From assembly GCA_009783365.1 (NCBI GenBank), contig WRHG01000049.1, forward strand, positions 1-11,505: DNA of 11,505 nucleotides. Direction: 5' to 3'. This DNA comes from Clostridia bacterium (GTDB taxonomy: Bacteria; Bacillota_A; Clostridia; Christensenellales; Aristaeellaceae). A program made the translations under genes and the position numbers. Under the pieces are notes generated by a model. That model had not been told where the DNA came from. It saw only the letters and a program-made list of their open reading frames with translations, and did no database searches. Positions 7,621 to 11,505 of this stretch are shown here, in pieces; within the stretch, counting starts at the first letter, position 1; each line of letters opens with the position of its first letter.

Positions 7621-8262
7621 TTACGCCTTACAGGTGTTACGCACCAAAAGAAGGCCGCCGTTTGGGCCGGGCGTTGCGCCCTTGATGAGAAGCAAGTTGC
7701 GCTCCTCATCCACCCGGACGATTTCCAGATTCTGTATGGTTACGCGCTCCGACCCGTAATGACCTGGCATGTGCTTGTTTTTAAAAACCCGGGAGGGGTC
7801 GGAGTTGGCGCCCATTGAACCTACGCCCCGGTGATACTTGGAGCCGTGGGACATGGGGCCTGTATGCTGGTTCCAGCGCTGAATGGCACCCGTAAACCCG
7901 TGTCCCTTGCTGATACCGGAAACGTCTATTTTTTCGCCCGGCGTAAATTGAGCCACCGTCAGTTCGACCCCCACTTCCAGCTGGGCCGCATTGTCCAACC
8001 GGAGTTCACGCAAGCGGCGGGCGGGGGCCACGCCGGCTTTCTTAAAATGGCCGGTTAGGGGTTTGTTAACCAGCTTCTTGGCGCGGTTTTCGGGCAGGGT
8101 GTCAAAGCCCACTTGAACGGCACTGTAGCCGTCGGATTCTACGGTCTTTTTCAGCACCACCGGGCAGGGTCCCGCCTCGATCACGGTGACTGGCACGAGG
8201 CGGCCGTCGTCGGTGAAGATCTGTGTCATGCCGATCTTCTTCCCAATGATCGCTTTTTTCAT
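7621..8262 (-). CDS. rplC: 50S ribosomal protein L3
   Basis: L3 is one of the first proteins to bind 23S rRNA during assembly and sends a long loop toward the peptidyl-transferase centre. The 213-residue protein starts [20 protein letters not shown], which is diagnostic. The central segment [20 protein letters not shown] is followed by [20 protein letters not shown], the loop facing the active centre. The [20 protein letters not shown] block completes the signature; the common MAGHMG reads MPGHYG here. The GGAGG-ATG spacing is about 10 nt, and rpsJ ends 18 nt upstream. The C-terminal few residues (NTCKA) differ from typical endings. Confidence 0.98.
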   Translation of the reverse strand: MKKAIIGKKIGMTQIFTDDGRLVPVTVIEAGPCPVVLKKTVESDGYSAVQVGFDTLPENRAKKLVNKPLTGHFKKAGVAPARRLRELRLDNAAQLEVGVELTVAQFTPGEKIDVSGISKGHGFTGAIQRWNQHTGPMSHGSKYHRGVGSMGANSDPSRVFKNKHMPGHYGSERVTIQNLEIVRVDEERNLLLIKGATPGPNGGLLLVRNTCKA

Positions 8263-8280
8263 GATCGTCGTACCTCCTGC

Positions 8281-8595
8281 TTAATTGTTCAGCTTGATTT
8301 CAATTTCAACACCGGCAGGAAGATCCAGCTTCATCATGGCGTCTACCGTGCGCGGATTGGGGTTATGAATGTCGATCAGGCGCTTGTGGGTGCGCATTTC
8401 GAACTGCTCGCGGCTGTCCTTATATTTGTGGGGAGCCCGCAGAATGGTGATGATTTCCTTCTCCGTGGGAAGAGGAATGGGGCCCGATACACGCGCGCCA
8501 GTCCGCTTCGCTGTTTCCACGATCCGCTCGGAGGATTGATCGATCAGGTTGTGCTCATACGCCTTGAGTTTGATACGGATCTTCTGGTTGGCCAT
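8281..8595 (-). CDS. rpsJ: 30S ribosomal protein S10
   Basis: S10 is in the 30S head; its free form partners NusB in antitermination, and its extended loop neighbours the primary tetracycline site. The 104-residue product fits the family and is almost textbook: [20 protein letters not shown], then [20 protein letters not shown] and [20 protein letters not shown]. The [10 protein letters not shown] loop, where resistance-linked changes occur in other bacteria, looks normal. A perfect GAAGGAGG sits 7 nt before the ATG. It is the first gene of the operon, about 115 nt downstream of the predicted promoter start. Confidence 0.99.
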   Translation of the reverse strand: MANQKIRIKLKAYEHNLIDQSSERIVETAKRTGARVSGPIPLPTEKEIITILRAPHKYKDSREQFEMRTHKRLIDIHNPNPRTVDAMMKLDLPAGVEIEIKLNN

Positions 8596-8711
8596 TTTTT
8601 TACCTCCTTCAGACTTTTCCCAAGCCCGTCGCCCGATTATCGGGCTGGTCCACGATAATTACCCGCCATGGCCATGGCGGCAACTTACCGCTTCACCCCT
8701 GAACAGACAAC
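8596..8711 (-). promoter_or_regulatory. S10-operon mRNA leader with palindrome and competing hairpins
   Basis: This is the inferred 5' untranslated leader from the predicted start near 8711 to the rpsJ ATG. It contains the perfect 18-bp palindrome CCGCCATGGCCATGGCGG (8663-8680). It also has a short hairpin GCCCGA-TAA-TCGGGC (8631-8645). The 5' arm of that hairpin can instead pair with a second CGGGC a few bases later (8624-8628), giving a longer alternative CCAGCCCG/CGGGC-T-TGG stem. A 12-codon frame begins inside the palindrome (8675) and stops at 8637, in the loop of the hairpin. In E. coli the S10 leader is the target of L4 autoregulation. Whether this leader is a target of L4 or another protein is inference. 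No T-run follows either hairpin. Confidence 0.6.
8663..8680. repeat. 18-bp perfect palindrome in the S10 leader
   Basis: CCGCCATGGCCATGGCGG is identical to its own reverse complement, and the next base on each side breaks the symmetry. It lies about 31-48 nt downstream of the predicted transcription start and about 68 nt before the rpsJ start codon. It could be an RNA hairpin (8-bp arms with almost no loop, so realistically about 7 bp around a small loop) or a DNA operator for a dimeric protein. The sequence does not decide between these. Confidence 0.75.
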
Positions 8712-8717
8712 AAGGGT

Positions 8718-8746
8718 ATTATACGGTATGGGTTTTTTGATTGCAA
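8718..8746 (-). promoter_or_regulatory. Sigma-A (sigma-70) type promoter of the ribosomal operon
   Basis: On the minus strand a TTGCAA -35 box (8741-8746) is separated by exactly 17 bp from a perfect TATAAT -10 box (8718-8723). The stretch upstream of the -35 box is rich in A- and T-tracts, resembling an UP element, which suits a strong ribosomal promoter. Transcription would start near 8711. No extended -10 TG is present. This is the only strong promoter candidate seen upstream of rpsJ. Confidence 0.85.
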
Positions 8747-8798
8747 GGCTTTTTTAAAGAAAAACAAGAATTTTGAATCGACAGAAACCTCGCAATCA
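8738..8798. repeat. 11-bp imperfect inverted repeat overlapping the -35 box
   Basis: TGATTGCAAGG (8738-8748) and CCTCGCAATCA (8788-8798) are reverse complements with one mismatch (10 of 11). They are separated by 39 bp of AT-rich DNA. The first arm covers the whole -35 hexamer. It may be a paired operator, or chance in AT-rich sequence. The plus-strand copy is followed by TTATTTTT, but a 39-nt loop makes a terminator unlikely. Confidence 0.45.
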
Positions 8799-8875
8799 TT
8801 ATTTTTCAATAAGTTTATTTTATCACAATGAAGATGCTGCCGTGTGTGTCCATTCAATCCTTCCACATCGGACCC
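8747..8875. other. AT-rich non-coding stretch between the URO-D gene and the promoter
   Basis: Together with the promoter and leader, this fills the 280-nt gap between rpsJ and the upstream gene. It has no convincing coding frame, no RNA gene, and no clear intrinsic terminator for the upstream gene on the minus strand (no GC-rich stem followed by a T-run). Read-through from the URO-D pair into the ribosomal operon therefore cannot be excluded from sequence. Confidence 0.6.
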
Positions 8876-9832
8876 CTACCGGTATATCCCATTATCTTGA
8901 AAGGCCCGAATGCAATTCTGATAGTTCTCTTCCGACAGTCCAATGGAATGATACTCCTCCACGTATCCGATGAATCCGCCCCGAAGACATCCCAAGGAGC
9001 GGGTGAGCGCAGCGGCTTCAGCCTCAATCTCTTCCCTCGTGCCAAAAAGCGAAGTGGTTTGATAACTGATAGGGCACAAAAAGCATACCTTTCCCCGAAA
9101 ATCCTTTCCCAGCGCCTCTTTGTCATATAGATTGGGCTGGCTCAAATTCAAAATATCCACGCCGATTTCGATCAAGTCGGGAATAATTTCCTTGATCTGG
9201 CCGCAGCAGTGGAAATACACGTCCAAACCCTGCTCATGGGCAAGCTGAAACTGCGCTTGATAGCGCGGTTTGAAAAACGAGCGCCACATTGCCGGCGAGA
9301 TCATGAGGCTGCTCTGCGTGCCCCAATCATCAAAAAAACCAACCGCGTCAAAGCCATACGCCTTAACCTGCTTAATAACCGAACATTCAAAGCCGAAAAC
9401 CAAGTCGGCAAGGCGATTCATATTCCCGGGTTCAAGATACAGGTCCTCAAGCGTACTGGCAAAACCCCTTAAAAAGGACATGATGGTGAACCCGGTCAAT
9501 GCGAGGCTCGCAACATAATATTTATCCCCATACTGGCCCATGGTTTCCGCGACTTTGACAAACCGGCCCGGATCGTAGGGGTCCGGCAGTGTAAAGCAAT
9601 CGAGATCCTCCCAGGTCATGATCAGCGTTTCCCGCGGCTTCCCCATGGTATCATCCAGCTTTTCCCACACAAAACCCCATTCAGAGGTATCGCGTCCAGG
9701 GCCGCCCCAATGCTTGACAACTTCAATAACCATCAGATCCGACAGTTCAAAATCACGGTTATAGAGCAACAGCGGCGCCCGGTCGGGCCCTTGCATATGA
9801 ACAGCGCGCTGCACGCGCTCCCGATGATTCAT
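8876..9832 (-). CDS. URO-D superfamily protein, MtaA/corrinoid-methyltransferase-like (318 aa)
   Basis: The protein has the TIM-barrel fold signatures of the uroporphyrinogen decarboxylase superfamily (PF01208-type). It is not HemE, because the N-terminal RQAGRY substrate motif is missing. Visible marks are FFDDWGTQSSLMISPAMWRS (about 166-185) with FKPRY, then the HCC motif (His208-Cys209-Cys210), matching the H-x-C zinc motif of MtaA-type methyltransferases, and IIPDLIEIGVDILNLSQPN. After the Gly-Gly near 285 the third zinc-ligand position is not an obvious Cys; the segment reads GYVEEYHSIG. Family members move methyl groups between corrinoid proteins and thiols; the substrate here is unknown. 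The start at 9832 is chosen for its AAGGGCGG upstream. ATG 9850 is possible but has no such site, and the longer frame to 9967 overlaps the neighbour. It begins 25 nt after the upstream gene, so they are one transcription unit. Confidence 0.85.
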   Translation of the reverse strand: MNHRERVQRAVHMQGPDRAPLLLYNRDFELSDLMVIEVVKHWGGPGRDTSEWGFVWEKLDDTMGKPRETLIMTWEDLDCFTLPDPYDPGRFVKVAETMGQYGDKYYVASLALTGFTIMSFLRGFASTLEDLYLEPGNMNRLADLVFGFECSVIKQVKAYGFDAVGFFDDWGTQSSLMISPAMWRSFFKPRYQAQFQLAHEQGLDVYFHCCGQIKEIIPDLIEIGVDILNLSQPNLYDKEALGKDFRGKVCFLCPISYQTTSLFGTREEIEAEAAALTRSLGCLRGGFIGYVEEYHSIGLSEENYQNCIRAFQDNGIYR

Positions 9833-9857
9833 GGACACCGCCCTTTCCATGCTGATA

Positions 9858-11009
9858 TCACGCTTTATGGGATATGGTTCCTTTGCAATTCCGAGCAGCC
9901 TGAAATGCCAGAACCACGCTTTCCGGAGGAACGTCCTCCTGAATATTGTGGGCGGCAGCAAAGACATAACCGCCTCCCGGCGCCATGGCGCGGATCAAGG
10001 CTTCCACTTCCTGACGAATGCGATCCTTATCTCCACAAGGAAGCACCGTCTGCGTATCCAAGCCCCCATGGAAACAAATTTTCTCTCCGTAACAGCTTTT
10101 CAAATACGCAGGCGCCATATCCGGGCCGATGGGCTGAATGGGATTGAGGATTTCCACCCCCGCGTCAATAAGATCGGGAATGAGCGAGGACACGTTACCG
10201 CAGGAATGATGCAGGAAGGCGGCGGTCGTATATCCCTTCGTATGGCGGATACGCTCCGCCAGATAGGGCTTTACGAGTTCACGGAATCGTTGCGGCGAAA
10301 TAAACGCGTTGGCTTGCATGGCAAAATCATCCCCGCTCGTCGTATAATGGAGATAGGGCCCAACCATCCCGTAATATACATCGATAACCTTCTTTTGATA
10401 TGACAGTACGATTTCAAAGAAGCGATGGACAAACGCCTGGTCCAGTGCGGTTTTAACCAGAAAATTCTCGAAACCGCACATCCAGCAGCCAAGCTCGAAC
10501 ACGCCATAAACCGGGTGCTCGCCGCAGACCACATAGTCCGTCTGCTCGAAGAGCTGCTTCGCCCGTTTCCGGCAAGCTTCCAACTCTCCGATATCGAGGC
10601 TCTCCGCATCAGGCCACGGATAGTTTTCCAGGTCGCGCAGTTCCGCGTTTTCCAGCGGGGAATGGATGATTTCCCAATACATCCCTGTGAATTTTCGTAT
10701 GACGCCCCACTCGTCCGCATATTCCGAATCCGAAATCTTGCGGAACAAAGACTTCCCGGGTTTAATAATCGTTCCCACTGAGCGCGTATCAATATCCAGG
10801 AAGGTTAAGATCCGCTCATCCAGCCTTCGGACCATACCAAAATCGGGCTCATGCATGGAATCCTTATCATAAGAGTATCCCAAAAAATCCAACAGCTTAA
10901 ACATGCTACCGCCGTCCATGCTTGACAGGGGATTTCCGCCCAAGTCCAGTATCAAACCGTCCGGCGTTTCGTGGCGCAACGCTTTTTTAAAATTCTCGCG
11001 CCTGCCCAT
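9858..11009 (-). CDS. URO-D superfamily protein, MtaA-like (383 aa)
   Basis: This is a second, longer member of the same superfamily and is clearly divergent from its neighbour. It starts MGRRENFKKALRHETPDGLI, typical of the non-HemE branch. Signature segments are CGEHPVYGVFELGCWMCGFE (about 162-181), YTTSGDDFAMQANAFISPQRF (222-242, given in part), FLHHSCGNVSSLIPDLIDAG (265-284) with the H-x-C motif His268-Cys270, and GGLDTQTVLPCG. The third metal-ligand region reads GGGYVFAAAHNIQEDVPPES, with His354 where MtaA has Cys. The GDD and HxC regions suggest a zinc-dependent alkyl transfer site; the actual substrate is unknown, and no corrinoid protein gene is in the window. AGGAGG lies 8 nt before the ATG at 11009; the GTG at 11018 overlaps that site and is rejected. 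An upstream ABC-transporter or methyltransferase context may lie beyond the edge. Confidence 0.85.
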   Translation of the reverse strand: MGRRENFKKALRHETPDGLILDLGGNPLSSMDGGSMFKLLDFLGYSYDKDSMHEPDFGMVRRLDERILTFLDIDTRSVGTIIKPGKSLFRKISDSEYADEWGVIRKFTGMYWEIIHSPLENAELRDLENYPWPDAESLDIGELEACRKRAKQLFEQTDYVVCGEHPVYGVFELGCWMCGFENFLVKTALDQAFVHRFFEIVLSYQKKVIDVYYGMVGPYLHYTTSGDDFAMQANAFISPQRFRELVKPYLAERIRHTKGYTTAAFLHHSCGNVSSLIPDLIDAGVEILNPIQPIGPDMAPAYLKSCYGEKICFHGGLDTQTVLPCGDKDRIRQEVEALIRAMAPGGGYVFAAAHNIQEDVPPESVVLAFQAARNCKGTISHKA

Positions 11010-11111
11010 ACCCCACACCTCCTTTTGCTGGTTTGAAGATGATTGTCATGCTCCCACGTCGATGCGGAATATGTGTGCAACCAGGATTTCCCTGTTGCCC
11101 GGGTTTCCGCC
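11010..11111. other. Short spacer upstream of the URO-D pair
   Basis: This 102-nt spacer holds the strong AGGAGG of the 383-residue URO-D gene. A weak 6-bp hairpin with one bulge (AACAGG, loop GAAAT, CCTGGTT on the minus strand, 11079-11096) is present but has no T-run. No clear promoter was found, so the pair may be co-transcribed with the membrane-protein gene. Confidence 0.5.
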
Positions 11112-11505
11112 TCACAGCAGGTTTTGGCCGTTCAGCAGGTATGTTATATAATACACCCCGGAAGCCGCATGCCACATCAACAGTGCCGCTCCCGCAACAT
11201 ATGCGAAAACAGCCCCTATACCCAACCGTCCGGACCCTCTCTTCTCTTTTTCCTTTTCCCGAAAGCTCCGGATGCGAATCACCATCATAACCCAAAACAT
11301 CAAAGCCGCACCCATCATCCCCCAGCCAAAGTTACCGTCCGCAGCCCGACGGCCATCTTCCCCCAGAATCAGGTATTCTAATACACTAACGGCGTTCATA
11401 AGCAGGGTCAGCGCTGTAAGCGGGTCATTCCGCAGCTCCTTCCACAGGCCTTTGAGGATGCACAGAGCCAGTAAATACAGGGGAAAGGCTTGAACCAGCA
11501 GCACA
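11112..11505 (-). CDS. Multi-pass membrane protein, C-terminal part (start beyond right edge)
   Basis: At least the last 130 codons of an integral membrane protein of unknown function are present. The first in-window GTG at 11504 is only where the window begins, so the true N-terminus lies outside. About four hydrophobic segments are visible: roughly 1-20, 29-47, 60-77 and 95-122 of the visible part. A conserved-looking loop GEDGRRAADGNFGWG (about 48-62) joins the second and third; it contains acidic, Arg and aromatic/Gly residues. A basic cytosolic stretch (REKEKEKRGSGR, about 82-93) follows the third. I do not recognise the family with confidence. It shares strand with the URO-D pair 102 nt downstream and may belong to their unit. 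Confidence 0.7.
   Translation of the reverse strand, partial: VLLVQAFPLYLLALCILKGLWKELRNDPLTALTLLMNAVSVLEYLILGEDGRRAADGNFGWGMMGAALMFWVMMVIRIRSFREKEKEKRGSGRLGIGAVFAYVAGAALLMWHAASGVYYITYLLNGQNLL

Noticed and set aside
8631..8645. Intrinsic terminator or attenuator hairpin before rpsJ
   Set aside because: The stem is short and followed by GACGGGCTTGGG without a T-run, so it is not a Rho-independent terminator; a structural role remains possible.
8790..8835. Second promoter further upstream (TTGTGA with an A/T-rich -10)
   Set aside because: The -10 match is poor and the region is AT-rich, so chance matches are expected; the TTGCAA-17-TATAAT promoter is far better.
8876..9832. HemE (true uroporphyrinogen decarboxylase)
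   Set aside because: The N-terminal RQAGRY motif of HemE is missing, while an H-x-C motif of the methyltransferase branch is present; the same applies to the neighbour at 9858-11009.
9833..9967. N-terminal extension of the shorter URO-D protein up to 9967
   Set aside because: The extra 45 residues lie inside the upstream URO-D gene in another frame, are not family-like, and the internal start at 9832 has a better ribosome-binding site.
11079..11096. Hairpin downstream of the membrane-protein gene as a terminator
   Set aside because: Only about 6 bp with a bulge and no following T-run.
1..11505. tRNA or rRNA genes, CRISPR arrays, insertion sequences, phage genes
   Set aside because: No repeat-spacer pattern, transposase motif, terminal inverted repeats of IS type or tRNA-like cloverleaf was seen by eye.

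Overview
The window carries most of a bacterial S10–spc ribosomal-protein operon, read entirely on the minus strand. It also holds two uroporphyrinogen-decarboxylase-superfamily genes and the end of a membrane-protein gene, all on the same strand. Gene order (S10-L3-L4-L23-L2-S19-L22-S3-L16-L29-S17-L14-L24-L5-S14-S8-L6-L18-S5), strong GGAGG ribosome-binding sites, a 61-residue four-cysteine type-Z S14 and an L24 with a CxxC...CxxC tail point to a Bacillota/Clostridia-like organism. The fairly GC-rich coding sequence and the wording of L4 and L22 suggest an uncultured clostridial (gut-type) lineage. That placement is inference from protein wording, not a database match.

Layout along the minus strand, right to left. 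At 11112-11505 is the C-terminal part of a multi-pass membrane protein of unknown function. At 9858-11009 and 8876-9832 are two paralogous URO-D-fold proteins of the MtaA/corrinoid-methyltransferase type; they are not HemE. From 8596 to 8875 lies a non-coding stretch with a near-consensus sigma-A promoter (TTGCAA-17-TATAAT) and a leader of about 115 nt with an 18-bp perfect palindrome and competing hairpins. From 8595 to the left edge run nineteen ribosomal-protein genes; the last, rpsE, is cut at position 1.

The ribosomal genes are tightly packed: most gaps are 13-54 nt, with ATGA overlaps at rplD/rplW and rplP/rpmC. They are therefore probably one polycistronic mRNA driven by the promoter at 8718-8746. 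The exception is a 122-nt GC-rich, hairpin-forming gap between rplB and rpsS, which also contains an uninterrupted 36-codon frame whose stop overlaps the rpsS start (TAATG).

The ribosomal core is conventional. The places that reward a second look are the S10 leader, the rplB-rpsS insert, divergent tunnel-loop wording in L4 and L22, and the URO-D pair placed where many Bacillota have the str operon (rpsL-rpsG-fusA-tuf). No RNA gene, CRISPR array, transposase or attachment site was seen.
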